Shown here piece by piece: positions 12,991 to 13,051 of a stretch of 13,051 nucleotides of DNA (positions are counted from its first letter, which is position 1; each line of letters opens with the position of its first letter). Position numbers and translations under genes: made by a program. The stretch comes from an uncultured Clostridia bacterium (GTDB lineage: Bacteria; Bacillota; Clostridia; Oscillospirales; Acutalibacteraceae). Under the pieces are notes generated by a model that worked only from the letters and a program-made list of their open reading frames with translations, was not told where the DNA came from and ran no database searches. The stretch covers positions 1 to 13,051 of the forward strand of contig CANQIG010000267.1 in the NCBI GenBank assembly GCA_947623765.1, written 5' to 3'.

Positions 12991-13051
12991 ATGTCCACCT
13001 ATATGGCGAAAGCCGGTCAGGTCGAACGCAAATGGTACGTCATCGACGCCG
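12991..13051 (+). CDS. rplM: 50S ribosomal protein L13 (N-terminal fragment, runs off the window)
   Basis: L13 is an early-assembly protein of the large ribosomal subunit. Only the first 20 residues are inside the window: MSTYMAKAGQVERKWYVIDA, which is the well-known Clostridia/Bacilli L13 N-terminus. The ATG at 12991 has GGAGGG 6 nt upstream. In Firmicutes rplM is normally followed by rpsI (S9), which would lie beyond the right edge. The gene is divergent from malY. Confidence 0.95.
   Translation, partial: MSTYMAKAGQVERKWYVIDA

Noticed and set aside
12537..12998. 153-aa minus-strand frame across the malY-rplM intergenic region
   Set aside because: It covers both promoters and the rplM leader, has no ribosome site and no recognisable family.

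Overview
The window holds a complete type I-C (Dvulg subtype) CRISPR-Cas locus, followed by a MalY/PatB-type PLP enzyme gene and the start of the ribosomal protein gene rplM. The host is probably a GC-rich member of the Clostridia (Bacillota). This is inferred from strong Shine-Dalgarno sites, consensus sigma-A promoters, an rplM upstream region that looks like a Firmicutes L13 leader, and the sequences of the Cas proteins and of the L13 N-terminus. No taxon can be named from the sequence alone.

Layout. Positions 1-3119 are a CRISPR array with 46 complete 33-nt repeats, one partial repeat at the left edge and 46 spacers of 33-38 nt. It is cut by the window edge, so its leader-distal end is not seen. 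Positions 3120-3292 are the leader. The cas genes all lie on the minus strand and read toward the leader: cas3 (11206-9005), then cas5c, cas8c, cas7, cas4, cas1 and cas2 (8580-3293). The genes of this second block are overlapping or closely spaced (4, 8, 19 and 4 nt overlaps, then a 10-nt gap). cas3 is separated from cas5c by 424 bp that hold a strong intrinsic terminator and, further on, a sigma-A promoter for the cas5c-cas2 operon. Upstream of cas3, also on the minus strand, is malY/patB (12540-11326), with its own consensus promoter and terminator. It is divergent from rplM (12991 to the window end, plus strand).

How the parts work together. Cas1-Cas2, with Cas4 for PAM selection and trimming, insert new spacers at the cas2-side end of the array. 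Cas5c stands in for the absent Cas6 and cuts pre-crRNA at the base of the repeat stem, leaving an 11-nt handle. Cas5c, Cas7, Cas8c and a small subunit, Cas11c, form Cascade. Cas11c is very probably translated from an internal GTG with its own Shine-Dalgarno inside cas8c. Cas3 (HD nuclease plus helicase) destroys the target. All catalytic motifs I checked in Cas1, Cas3 and Cas4 are intact, so the system looks functional.

The most notable signals are: a clean one-base switch in the repeat loop that divides the array into an old and a recent half; the internal Cas11c start; a structured cas5c 5' leader with a possible 27-codon upstream ORF that ends in the cas5c start codon; and a palindrome inside the cas operon promoter. 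I see no wholly new system: the genes are a standard I-C set, and the novelty lies in these details.
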